A stretch of DNA of 12,739 nucleotides, from positions 1 through 12,739 of the forward strand of contig JADJYH010000051.1 in the NCBI GenBank assembly GCA_016719855.1, given 5' to 3'. How positions within the stretch are numbered: the first letter of the stretch is position 1; each line of letters starts with the position of its first letter. A program made the position numbers and the translations under genes. This DNA is from Saprospiraceae bacterium (GTDB lineage Bacteria; Bacteroidota; Bacteroidia; Chitinophagales; Saprospiraceae). The notes under the pieces are model-generated. The model worked only from the letters and a program-made list of their open reading frames with translations, searched no databases and had not been told where the DNA came from. Positions 1 to 8,070 of the stretch are shown here, piece after piece.

Positions 1-75
1 AGATTGTCGAATATGAAATGGCTTGAAAAAGGAGGAGCCACTTTTTCAAACATTAAGACCTACGTTTTCTCATAG
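1..75 (+). CDS. possible 3' end of an upstream gene (partial)
   Basis: Frame 1 is open from the first base to a TAG at 73-75, and a good Rho-independent terminator follows ten bases later. Together these suggest that a plus-strand gene ends here. Only 24 codons are visible (ending ...IKTYVFS) and they show no recognisable motif. Frame 3 also ends early (TGA at 24-26), so with the frame damage seen elsewhere in the window I cannot be sure which frame is the coding one. Confidence 0.2.
   Translation, partial: RLSNMKWLEKGGATFSNIKTYVFS
23..49. repeat. 9-bp perfect inverted repeat
   Basis: TTGAAAAAG at 23-31 is exactly complementary to CTTTTTCAA at 41-49, with a 9-base loop. The arms are A/T-rich, so the hairpin would be weak. 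It lies inside or next to the end of the putative upstream gene. No function can be assigned. Confidence 0.3.
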
Positions 76-85
76 ACTGTTTTCG

Positions 86-119
86 GGTAAGCTGTTGAGG
101 ATAGCAGCTTGCCTTTTTT
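86..119 (+). terminator. Rho-independent terminator of an upstream plus-strand gene
   Basis: GGTAAGCTG (86-94) pairs with CAGCTTGCC (105-113), nine pairs including one G-T wobble, with a loop of about ten bases, and is followed directly by TTTTTT (114-119). The T run lies only on the plus-strand side, so it ends transcription entering from left of the window. It also separates that unit from the convergent deiminase gene whose stop is at 177-179. Confidence 0.55.
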
Positions 120-176
120 CATAGGAATTCCTGCAACAAGGGAAGTCCATGCTTGTCTCACACACTAAAAATAAAC

Positions 177-1943
177 TCATTGAACGACTACCCGACGGGT
201 GGTCGTTCCTATTTCAGTTTGGAGGGTAACAAAATAGGTTCCGGACGGTAGGTTAGCGGCATTGAAGTAGTGCCTTGACAAGCCATTTGAAAGTTTTCCA
301 TCAAAAATCGTCGTGACCTTCCTCCCAAAAACATCCAAAATTTCAAGTTTAGCATCCAAGGAAACAGCGGCGTTGACCGGAACGACCGTCATCGCCGAGG
401 CTGGGTTTGGGTAAATTTCTGCCAGCTCGACATTGCCTGTTTCGTTTACCAATGAAACTTCGTCATTTACCGTGAAATCATAATAACCCATCGGCGCTGC
501 AAGTGGTTTGACTTGTATTTTGGACGAATTTGCCGTGGCTGAGATGTAGTAAAACACTTGGCTGCCATTGGGTTGGTGAGGGATGATGGAAGTCCAGTTG
601 TCCCCGTTTCCAGCGTATTGCAAGGGCAGGGGTTGGTACGCTTGGGTAGTGTCAATGGTGTAAAAAACTTGGGCGTCGGCAATTCCGCTTCTGTGCTTTA
701 TTTGCGCCAACACCTCATAACCGCTGACGTCATTGTTGTTGGAAACGTCTGCAAGTCGCTGGTGGACAATCCAAAGAGGGTCTGCAGCACCTATTTCTTT
801 TGTGATGCAATGGAGCGCACCTTTTGCACCGATCATGTCGTTGCAGTTGATACTAACAACTTTATAGCCCGGGTAATTTTCTCTGTAAACCCGCAAGGCA
901 ATCGTGTCAAACTGTTCGGCATAGCCGGGAACCAGAATAGTTTTGTTTATAAAAACTGCGTTGGTGTACGTGCGGTAATCTCCCATCGGCGGGTAAGCGC
1001 CATTGGCCGCAGGTGGTTGAAGCACCCTGACCACTTTGTACGGTGTGCCAAATGTTGAATTAAAATTGTCAAGTACATACTGTAGGTTGGCTTCAATTTG
1101 AGGCCCATCTGCCATGCCTTGCGGATATTCACCCACCAAAAGCGTTTCTTCATCCAGTAGCCTCATGTGCATGTCAATGTGGTGGATGTCATCGTAGGGC
1201 AGCGTCTCCATCTTGATGTACTGGTCAATGCCCATGTAGTCCTCGAAAATACTGTCAACATCCAGTTCAGTGTGAGGACCTGCGCCGTAGGGGTTGCCGG
1301 GGGCGTTTTCATCCAATACCAAATTAGATGCAAATGCCGTCCCCATGCCGTCGGACATGAAATTGCCCCCAGTGTTCACCAGCCTTTCAGGGTTCAAGGT
1401 GGTGGAATAGACTGGAATGTTTAGGTAAATCCCCGCTTCGGTTGGCAGAGCATCATCCTTGGGTCGGGATGGACGGTTGTAAACCCAATCAATGAAATAC
1501 AGGTCTTCCGTGTCGTTGGCATAGACGCAATTTGGCCCATAATCCCGAATCCAAACGGAGTTGTTATCGGCAACGATGAACTCGATATTGGCCATGTTTG
1601 CGCCAGCAAGTTGCAGGCTTGTCTGTGCAGTGTTTTTGATGGTTACCGAGTTGCAGAAAATTAGCACTTTCACTTCCAAAGCGGCATGAAATGCAATCTG
1701 GGTAAGGATTTCTGGGTACGAACGCCAAGTAATTGCCAAGGCTTGAAGCTCTTCCCACTCGGCCATGTGCCGGACGGGGTAGGGCGGGGGCGTTTCGATA
1801 CCAACCGCTGAATTTTGTACCGTAAACTGTTCCCAATCCAGCAGTGCCTTCTCTTCGGCGGAAAACCCACGTGGCAGCATGTCCTCTTGCGAAAAAACAG
1901 CAGAAAAAACCATTAGAATTGAAAGTGTAAAAAGATACCTCAT
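177..1943 (-). CDS. secreted agmatine/peptidylarginine deiminase-family protein with T9SS sorting domain
   Basis: An intact 588-residue protein. A signal peptide (residues 1-19, ending VFS-Q) is followed by a PAD_porph/agmatine deiminase-type catalytic domain (about 55-385), a linker or Ig-like region, and a T9SS type A sorting domain (about 511-588, opening YPNPAS). The family hydrolyses a guanidinium group to a ureido group plus ammonia. The expected catalytic residues are visible: Asp134 in VWIRDYGP, His255 and Asp257 in HHID, Asn328 in YTNAVF, and the nucleophile Cys379 in GALHC. Cytosolic agmatine deiminases lack both the export signal and the sorting domain. This architecture is that of P. 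gingivalis peptidylarginine deiminase (PPAD), and the YNRPSRP motif (155-161) recalls the two PPAD arginines that bind the substrate carboxylate. The protein is probably delivered to the surface or medium through T9SS. It reads away from the lipoprotein gene; in its 5' region only a degenerate minus-7 box (AACCTTTG, minus strand at 1973-1980) is visible. Whether it acts on peptides or agmatine is undecided. Confidence 0.9.
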   Translation of the reverse strand: MRYLFTLSILMVFSAVFSQEDMLPRGFSAEEKALLDWEQFTVQNSAVGIETPPPYPVRHMAEWEELQALAITWRSYPEILTQIAFHAALEVKVLIFCNSVTIKNTAQTSLQLAGANMANIEFIVADNNSVWIRDYGPNCVYANDTEDLYFIDWVYNRPSRPKDDALPTEAGIYLNIPVYSTTLNPERLVNTGGNFMSDGMGTAFASNLVLDENAPGNPYGAGPHTELDVDSIFEDYMGIDQYIKMETLPYDDIHHIDMHMRLLDEETLLVGEYPQGMADGPQIEANLQYVLDNFNSTFGTPYKVVRVLQPPAANGAYPPMGDYRTYTNAVFINKTILVPGYAEQFDTIALRVYRENYPGYKVVSINCNDMIGAKGALHCITKEIGAADPLWIVHQRLADVSNNNDVSGYEVLAQIKHRSGIADAQVFYTIDTTQAYQPLPLQYAGNGDNWTSIIPHQPNGSQVFYYISATANSSKIQVKPLAAPMGYYDFTVNDEVSLVNETGNVELAEIYPNPASAMTVVPVNAAVSLDAKLEILDVFGRKVTTIFDGKLSNGLSRHYFNAANLPSGTYFVTLQTEIGTTTRRVVVQ

Positions 1944-2024
1944 GGCTGAATTTCTATAAAATTTTGTGAATGCAAAGGTTGCTACAAATTCAGTTATTAT
2001 CAGGAAAGAAACAACTGATTGATG

Positions 2025-2053
2025 TTGTTTGTCATGCAGATGCTATAATTTTG
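2025..2053 (+). promoter_or_regulatory. candidate Bacteroidota promoter for the lipoprotein gene
   Basis: TAATTTTG at 2046-2053 matches the Bacteroidota minus-7 consensus TAnnTTTG. A TTG at 2025-2027 lies 18 bases upstream, the usual distance for the minus-33 element. Transcription would begin near 2060, about 45 bases before the GTG start at 2103. Assigned by motif only. Confidence 0.4.
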
Positions 2054-2102
2054 CAGTCAATTTCAAAAATTGCCTTGAAAGCAGCCTTAAAAGAAAATTC
2101 CT

Positions 2103-2908
2103 GTGAGACTTACCATATTTCTTGTAATCCCTTTGCTTTTCCTTACCAGTTGCCATCGGGGCAAACACCCCAAGTTACGCAGTGAAAAGGGGCTAAAAGT
2201 CCGCTTCGAAATCAAGAATTTTCAAGAAAAAATGGGCGATTGCGACAAACAAGATGGCGACTGCGCCCAAGTTGACATGGTATATCCAATCGTGGTGGAA
2301 GGTGTGCCGGAAGTACAGCAGGCCATCAACGACTCCATTTATGGGTTCCTCATTCAGACCTTGGTATTCGAAGGGTTCAAAGGCAAATATTCAAAGGAGA
2401 ACCTGAAAGAGGCAGCGCAGTCTTTTTTGAATGAATGGCGGACCGCCAATGATGCCGAGCCAGACAATTCCTCCAATACGGGTTGGGAGGTCAGTGTCAC
2501 AGGGAGGTAGGTCTTCACACACCGAAAGTGGTTTCCATTACGATGGGTTCCTATTCCTACGCTGGTGGGGCACACCCGAACTCCTTTGTTTCTATCTTTA
2601 ATTTTGACCTAAAAACCGGAAAAACACTAACTTGGAAAGACCTTTTCACTGACATGCACGCCTTGGAAAAATTGGTGGAAAAGGAATTCAAAAAAGCCCG
2701 AGAGCTTCCAAAAAATGCTGACCTGGTGGAGGAAGGTTTCTTTTGGGGCGAACATTTTCAGCTGCCCACCAATTTTGAATTGCAGGAGGAGGGCGTCTAT
2801 TTTTGGTACAATCCGTTCGAGGCAGCGGCCTATGCACTGGGCCCAACCGACTTTACCATCTCCTACAAAGACTTGGGGAAACTTATAAAAAAGGAGCGCA
2901 TTTTCTAG
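2103..2908 (+). CDS. DUF3298/RsiV-like lipoprotein (one frameshift)
   Basis: A GTG start is followed by a lipoprotein signal (MRLTIFLVIPLLFLTSC, lipobox LTSC, lipidated Cys17). The start is fixed by an in-frame TAA at 2088-2090 and by the signal itself. The mature part (about 250 residues) fits the DUF4163/DUF3298 pair found in RsiV and PdaC-like proteins: a beta-rich N-terminal half, then SYSYAGGAHPNSF, FDLKTGKTLTWKDLF and YFWYNPFEAAAYALGP, all typical of DUF3298. The frame breaks at 2502-2507: the first frame stops at TAG 2508-2510, and the second resumes as GEVGLHTPKVVS if one G is restored to the GGG run. The protein is probably anchored to the inner face of the outer membrane or to the inner membrane. 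In Firmicutes RsiV this domain binds lysozyme, but no sigma factor gene or anti-sigma domain is present here, so its function remains open. Its TAG stop shares CTAG with the miaA stop. Confidence 0.8.
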
Positions 2909-3820
2909 TCAGCAGAACGAACTCCCGCTTCAAGGTAGGCTATCAAATCAACCGTTTTTTCTGGCTCGAATGCCTGCCAGTGCGGATCTTTCCTGAACCA
3001 GGTTGATTGGCGCTTGGCATACCGACGGCTGTTCTGTTTGATTTTCTCAACGGCCTCTTCCAGCGTACATTTTTCATCAAAATAATCGAAAAGCTCTTGA
3101 TAACCAACGGTTTGCAAAGCATTCAAGGCTCGCAACGGGTAAAGCTGCCGAGCTTCTTCGAGCAATCCCGTCCGCATCATTTCATCCACTCGATAGTTTA
3201 TTTTTTCGTACAAAATGGAGCGCTCCAGTTCCAACAGGACGTAAATTGGGTTGAAAAACCGCCGCCTTTTTTCCTGCGTCCGAAAACCTGAAAACGGCTT
3301 TCCGCTTACCCGACAAACTGAAAGCGCCCGTACCAAACGGTGTGGGTTGTTGAGGTCAACTTTGGTGTAATATTCGGGGTCGAGCATTTTCAACTCCGAT
3401 TGCAGCGCAGCAATACCTCCCTGTCCTAACTTCATTTCTAGGTCGTCAATTACCTTTTTGGGCACATCAGGAAACTCATCCAAGCCCTCGCATAGCGCCC
3501 TGATGAACAGCCCAGAACCTCCCACAAGCACCACCACATCGTTTTTTTTAAACAATTTTTCCAACAAAGCAGGCCTGCGACTCGTAGTCGCCCACTGTAA
3601 AATCTGACTGAACCGACAACGAGTTGATGAAATGGTGGGGTACCTCTGCAAGTTCATCGGCATTGGGCTTGGCCGTTCCGATGCTCATTTCTCGATAAAA
3701 TTGACGGCTGTCCGCCGATAGTATTTCTGTTTGAAAATGCTGGGCAACCCGGATAGCCATGGCCGTCTTCCCCGTGGCCGTGGCTCCTCCGATCACGATG
3801 AGATGTTTTTGACGGTTCAT
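2905..3820 (-). CDS. miaA: tRNA dimethylallyltransferase MiaA (one frameshift)
   Basis: MiaA transfers a dimethylallyl group to N6 of A37 in tRNAs that read UNN codons, the first step of (ms2)i6A37 synthesis. Motifs in order: P-loop GGATATGKT (residues 11-19), SADSRQFY (Asp37, catalytic in the family), GTAKP (48-52), the VGGSGLF helix start, NPHRLVRALSV, GYQEL, and the C-terminal RRYAKRQSTWFRKDPHW. The joined length of about 305 residues is normal for the family. The ATG at 3818-3820 (MNRQKHLIVIGG) is preferred over a TTG two codons upstream. One frame change lies at about 3575-3590, where DYESQA should run into ALLEKLFKK; restoring one base in the GGCC/TGC stretch reunites the halves. Since every motif is preserved, sequence error is likelier than loss of function. 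It is divergent from the acyltransferase gene and convergent with the lipoprotein gene. Confidence 0.93.
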
Positions 3821-3846
3821 TTTCAAGAAATTGGCTGGGCTGGTTG

Positions 3847-3854
3847 TACTTTTG
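3847..3854 (+). promoter_or_regulatory. candidate minus-7 element of the acyltransferase gene
   Basis: TACTTTTG is a full match to the Bacteroidota minus-7 consensus TAnnTTTG and sits about 50 bases before the ATG at 3907. A minus-33 TTG at proper spacing is not evident (the nearest, at 3831-3833, is only 13 bases away), which lowers confidence. Confidence 0.38.
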
Positions 3855-3860
3855 GCGCTT

Positions 3861-3873
3861 CGTCACAGTGACG
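3861..3873. promoter_or_regulatory. 13-bp palindrome between miaA and the acyltransferase gene
   Basis: CGTCAC-A-GTGACG is a perfect 6+6 inverted repeat with one central base. It sits in the divergent intergenic region, just past the candidate minus-7 box where transcription would start, so it could be an operator for a dimeric regulator. No regulator gene is in the window and no second copy was noticed. Confidence 0.3.
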
Positions 3874-3906
3874 GTACGTCGAGTTCGAAAAAAGAACAAC
3901 CCAACC

Positions 3907-5181
3907 ATGGTTTATAGCATTGTCAAGCCCTGCGCAAAAATAGCTTTATCCGTTTATTTCCGTAAAATGAACATCTCGCATCGGGAACGTATCCCGAAGG
4001 GAAAGCCAGTCGTGTTTGCCGTCAACCACCCAACGGCCTTCATCGAGCCTTGCATTTTGGGTTGTTGGTCGGATGAACCGATGCACTTTCTTGCCCGAGG
4101 CGACCTCTACGTGAACAGTCCCTTTGTGCGCAAGCTCTATGATTGGTTCCATATCGTGCCCGTCTTCCGGCTCGACGACCTTGGGTACGGCGGCCTCAAA
4201 AGCAATTATAAATCTTTCGGCAAATGCTTTGAAACACTCAAGGAAAACAAGCAGGTGACGATTTTGGCCGAAGGCCGAACCAAACACGAAAAACGCCTGC
4301 GTCCGCTGATGAAGGGAACGGCCCGTATCGTTTTTGGTACCCTCGAAAAATACCCGGATTTAGACATCCACGTGGTACCAGTAGGCGTCAACTATACCGA
4401 CTCCGATAAATTCCGATCCGATGTCAGGATTGATTATGGCGAGCCAATCCGGGTGCAGGACTACTTCCCGACCTACCTTGAAAACCCGGCGAAAGCAGTG
4501 GCTGCGCTAACGCAAGAAATCAAAACACGGATGTCCGAACGGGTCATTCACCTTGATAATCCTGCTGACGACGAATGGACGGAACCGCTGTTGGCCTTCC
4601 ACCGAAACGGCCCTTCGGCAAGGCTCTTTCCGGCATTATCGGATGACCCGACACCGCTATTTGAGGAGAAAAAATTGGCCGACAAGCTCAATGAACTTCC
4701 AGAAAACGAGCGACAAAACTTGAAAGGAAAAGTCCAAAACTACCTGTCGTTGTTGCACAAATCGGGAACGACAGACCGTGGGCTGATGGACCATACATCC
4801 TACTCGCTGGGCAGTGCCCTGCTGCTCGGCCTCTGTTGGATTCCCTACATGATTGGTTTTGCACTCAACTGTGCGCCGCTTTATTTAGGCAATTTTTTTG
4901 CGAAGAAAAAAACCAAGACGGTGGAATTTCGAGCCTCTGTTGCCATATTTGTTTCAATGGTTTTGTACCTCTTTTATTGGCTGGGCTGGCTCATTGCTTC
5001 TATTTTGGTGGGGAAATTGTGGCTGATTGCGGTAGTGCTGGCGATGCCATTTCTGGGCTACTTCGCCGTCGTTTACCATGACCTCGATATCCGATGGAAA
5101 GACTGCCAACGTGCCGCAGTGATTGATGACAGTACAGAGGCCAAGTTGCTTGAAATGCGGGAGGAATTGATGAAAATTTGA
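3907..5181 (+). CDS. PlsC-like glycerolipid (lysophospholipid) acyltransferase, membrane protein
   Basis: An intact protein of 424 residues. The open frame extends upstream to a TTG at 3844, but the ATG at 3907 gives a family-like N-terminus and lies behind the candidate promoter. It belongs to the LPLAT superfamily, which acylates glycerol-phosphate or lysophosphatidate from acyl donors. Block I is NHPTAFIEP (His41, acidic residue Glu47), i.e. H-x5-E rather than the textbook H-x4-D; the H-x5-D form is known to me from the yeast Gpt2/Sct1-like branch and Bacteroidota relatives. Block II lies around VPVFRLDD (84-91), and block III is AEGRTK (121-126), equivalent to the FPEGTR phosphate-binding motif. 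A GVNY segment near 160 fits block IV. The C-terminal third has several hydrophobic helices (about 300-330 and 340-385), which anchor it in the inner membrane. Whether it makes lysophosphatidate, phosphatidate or another lipid cannot be told. Confidence 0.85.
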   Translation: MVYSIVKPCAKIALSVYFRKMNISHRERIPKGKPVVFAVNHPTAFIEPCILGCWSDEPMHFLARGDLYVNSPFVRKLYDWFHIVPVFRLDDLGYGGLKSNYKSFGKCFETLKENKQVTILAEGRTKHEKRLRPLMKGTARIVFGTLEKYPDLDIHVVPVGVNYTDSDKFRSDVRIDYGEPIRVQDYFPTYLENPAKAVAALTQEIKTRMSERVIHLDNPADDEWTEPLLAFHRNGPSARLFPALSDDPTPLFEEKKLADKLNELPENERQNLKGKVQNYLSLLHKSGTTDRGLMDHTSYSLGSALLLGLCWIPYMIGFALNCAPLYLGNFFAKKKTKTVEFRASVAIFVSMVLYLFYWLGWLIASILVGKLWLIAVVLAMPFLGYFAVVYHDLDIRWKDCQRAAVIDDSTEAKLLEMREELMKI

Positions 5182-5242
5182 GCAGATTTGATGAAAGGCG
5201 TCATACGTCTGTTCAAAGCAGTCGTATCGCTTGAAATTAAAA

Positions 5243-7073
5243 TCACTGCTTCAAAATCCTTCCTGAAATAATCCCATCCTCCGTTTGTATTTTGAGCAAG
5301 TAAATACCTTCGGCAAATCCGCCAAGGTCGAGTTCCTGTCGTACCTGGGTGGTAGCAGACTGAAACGTTTTCTGCCAAACCATTTTTCCGACTGCGTCAA
5401 ATATTTGCATCGAAAACTGGCTTGGGTTTTTCAACTCCAAATCTGCCCAAATGCTGCCAGAAGTCGGGTTTGGTGAAAGCAAAAGGGTAGAGGCCATTTC
5501 GGCAATTTCACCAGTTGCGGAAGCGCAGGTGTAGGCCGGATTGAACGAAACCCCCAGGCTGAATTCACTGCTGCACCCGTTGCATTGTCCGTAACTTCCA
5601 GGTCATCAGGAAAACACCCGGCTCCATCAGGCAGTAGGTCGGCCCAGTCTCGTCGGGCAATGCGTTGCCATCCATGTACCATTGTAGCGAGTAATCGGCA
5701 GGCAACTGGTCAGGGTTGGCCAACGAAAATTCGTTGCCAGTGACTATGAAAGTAGGTGGTGCAGGCAGTGGTACGATGTTTATTTCAACAACTTCGGATT
5801 GTGCCTTGCAGCCAACAGGGGCTGGTATATTCCAACCAATAAAGACCCTCGTTATTCACGTGGAGTTGTTGGAATATTTCACCAAAAAGCACCGAAGTGT
5901 CCTGGTACCATTGAATGTCCTGGTCGTAATCTGCCACCAGTTCCACCTCCTCGCCATCACAGAGGTTGATAACGCCAGCCGGTGTAATAATGGGCGGACT
6001 GGGTTGTGCATAAACCGTCACCATGCCGCTCGATTGCACGGTCTGAACTGGGTGGATGATGTCAACCTGCACCTCCAAACCACCACTTGTCAGTATACCA
6101 CCTGTTGTTTTGGTGAAATAAACATAACCGCAGCTCTCCGAGCCAAATGTATCATCGTCCCTGACTTCCAGCTCGTAAGTGCCATCGCCGAGCTGAAGGT
6201 TAATATTGAAAATGGCCGGGAAAGAAGCGTTGTCCTGCACGCCGGTTGTCACTACGAAGTTGCCTTGTGGGTCACGGATTTTCACGTACAAGTCTGGAGC
6301 AGTATTGATGGCGATGTCGTCGCAGCTCGCATCGAGTATGCGCACGGTTGTTATTTTGTAACCGAAGGTGTCAATATTGGCGGTGTAGTTTGCTTCGTAA
6401 ACATCTGGGGTACTGTAAGTGACCGGCTGCGGATTTTCGAGTGTTGATGTGGTTCCGTTCCCGAAGTCCCACAGATAGAGTAACCGTTGTTTCCGTTGGA
6501 GGGCAGGTTGTTTTCAAATGAAACAGTCACGCTTCCACAACCTGAATTGTTTTGCATGGTAAAGCCGTCACTGCTGCTGCTCGATGGAGCGATGTAGATC
6601 GGAAATGAAAACGAAGTGGATTGGTTCAGCGTGAGAACCTCGGCGCTTACAAAGACCTCAACGTTGTAAAGACCAGGTTGCAGCGGTGTGCCACAAAATT
6701 TCACGCAGCCGTCAGGCTGGTTGGACGGGTTGAAGGTGAATTGGCTTGGCTGCCAGTTCAGTCCAGGTGGTACGTTCACTACAGCTACGATGGAAATGCT
6801 GCTGATGGGCAGACCTGCTGGGGTGTTGGGGTCGGTGGCATTCACGGGGGTAGTCGTTTTCGGCATTCGGAAACTGATGTCGCCGTCGTAATACTCGCCG
6901 GCCACACCGTCGGGAGCTGGGCCAAGGTAAATGGTATCGGCAGGTAGCACGGGGAGGCTGACATTACAGCCAGGGCAGCCAAATTGCGCAGAAATTTGGG
7001 TTGGAAAAAAGCTTTGCGAAGCGAAGAAAACCAGCAAGAACATGAAGCTTGAATGTAGGCGAATGGTGTGCAT
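5243..7073 (-). CDS. large T9SS-secreted protein with PKD and Ig-like domains (several frameshifts)
   Basis: The ATG at 7071-7073 starts a 30-residue signal peptide ending SAQ; an upstream TTG (7106) is less likely. After joining frames the protein has about 610 residues. In order: an N-terminal region (YYDGDISFRMPKTTTPV) typical of Bacteroidota secreted proteins; a PKD domain around residue 200 (LWDFGNGTTSTLENPQ); a segment around DLYVKIRDPQGNF resembling a C2-like beta sandwich; an Ig-like module (LCDGEEVELVADYDQ, QWYQD); a second module (SLQWYMDGNALPDETG); and a T9SS type A sorting domain (SPNPTSGSIWADLEL to SGRILKQ). The frame changes near 6480-6487, 5818-5821 (a GGGG run), 5603-5616 and 5575-5582. 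The first restores GLLYLWDFG and the second restores SPVGCKAQSEVVEI. No catalytic domain is seen, so adhesion or a structural surface role is only a guess. Confidence 0.75.
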
Positions 7074-7267
7074 AATCAGTTTTTTTGTGTGATGGAAATT
7101 CGGCAAATTCGGTAGTGGATTATCGGATTGCCGTTGCTTCTTCTTGGGAGGGCTTGGTGTGTGTGTACGAAGGTAAAGTGGAAGGATAAATTAGCGCCAT
7201 TTTTTCCATAAAAAACTGTCTATGGTGTAATTTTCTTTGCACCTTTCCAGCCACTAATCTTGTAACT

Positions 7268-8043
7268 ATGAAAAATTTGCTTTCGCAAAAGCCAGTGCTG
7301 CTGTTCATCACGCTGGCAGGTTTTTTTGTGACCAATGCCATCGTGGCCGAGTTCATCGGGGTGAAAATCTTTGCCCTCGAAGATACGCTGGGTCTCAACC
7401 CGCTCTCGTGGAAACTGTTTGGGCAATCCGGCTCGCTCTCGCTTACGGCGGGCGTTTTTTGCTCTGGCCGGTCGTGTTCATCATGACCGATTTGATCAAC
7501 GAATATTTTGGCAAAAATTCCATCAAACTGCTCTCATGGCTCACGGCGGCTTTGATTGCCTATGCCTTTCTGATGGTCTTTGGCGCCATCACGCTAGTGC
7601 CAGCCGATTGGTGGATTGCCTCTGCGCAAAACCGTGGCATTGTCGACCGACAGGCTGCCTTCAGCAATATTTTCGGGCAGGGGCTTTGGATAATTGGTGG
7701 CTCATTGATTGCCTTCCTCGTTGGCCAAATTGTGGATGCTGCTGTATTCCACAAACTCCGAAAGGTCACAGGCGAGACCAAACTTTGGCTGAGAGCTACT
7801 GGGTCTACGCTGATTTCCCAGTTCATTGATAGCTTCGTCGTATTGTACATTGCCTTCGTTCTCAACCCTGGGGAGAACTGGTCCATCAACCTTTTTCTGG
7901 CCGTGGGCACCGTTAACTATTGCTACAAATTCGTGGTTGCCATTTTGCTGACGCCAGTGATTTACCTAGTACATGGGTTGATTGACCGCTATCTCGGACA
8001 TGATGTTTCGGAACAACTCAGGCAGGACGCCAGGAGTCATTGA
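7268..8043 (+). CDS. yhhQ: queuosine precursor transporter, YhhQ/VUT (COG1738) family (one frameshift)
   Basis: An inner-membrane protein of about 258 residues when joined, with about six hydrophobic helices. Recognisable family segments are FFVTNAIVAEFIGVKIF at the N-terminus, PVVFIMTDLINEYFGK after helix 2 (the conserved T-D-x-x-x-E-x-F/Y-G motif), SQFIDSFVVLYIAF, and NYCYKFVVAILLTPVIYLVH near the end. Family members import queuosine precursors (preQ0/preQ1, or queuine in some lineages) for tRNA wobble modification. The frame breaks at the T run 7455-7460: with seven Ts instead of six, TAGVF continues straight into LLWPVVFIMTD. The ATG at 7268 is preceded by TTTCTTTG (7232-7239), one mismatch from a minus-7 box. 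No preQ1 riboswitch was recognised upstream. No queuosine synthesis gene is adjacent. Confidence 0.88.
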
Positions 8044-8046
8044 CTT

Positions 8047-8066
8047 GCTTTGATGATGAGCAAAGC
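8047..8066. repeat. short inverted repeat between convergent genes
   Basis: GCTTTG (8047-8052) is complementary to CAAAGC (8061-8066) with an 8-base loop. It lies in the 27-base gap between the stops of yhhQ (8041-8043) and the minus-strand gene ending at 8071. It could act as a weak bidirectional terminator, but there is no T run on either side. Confidence 0.25.
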
Positions 8067-8070
8067 TTGG

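Noticed and set aside
558..1058. 166-codon open frame on the plus strand
   Set aside because: It lies wholly antisense to the intact deiminase gene, has no recognisable motif, and is the kind of long shadow expected opposite a coding frame.
1970..2185. 71-codon plus-strand frame before the lipoprotein gene
   Set aside because: It overlaps the lipoprotein's signal peptide in another frame, shows no motif and contains the candidate promoter, so it is unlikely to be coding.
2496..2512. Programmed minus-1 frameshift in the lipoprotein gene
   Set aside because: There is no slippery heptamer at ACAGGGAGGTAG and no obvious downstream structure. The product before the break would be half a domain.
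7224..7243. preQ1 riboswitch upstream of yhhQ
   Set aside because: Only a small seven-pair hairpin with a wobble (GGTGTAA/TTGCACC) is present; the A-rich tail and conserved bases of the preQ1 aptamer are not recognisable.
7440..7475. Programmed frameshifting in yhhQ at the T run
   Set aside because: The zero-frame codons are GTT TTT TGC, which do not form a canonical X-XXY-YYZ slippery site, and no YhhQ homologue is known to me to need a shift. A lost T in a seven-T run explains it more simply.
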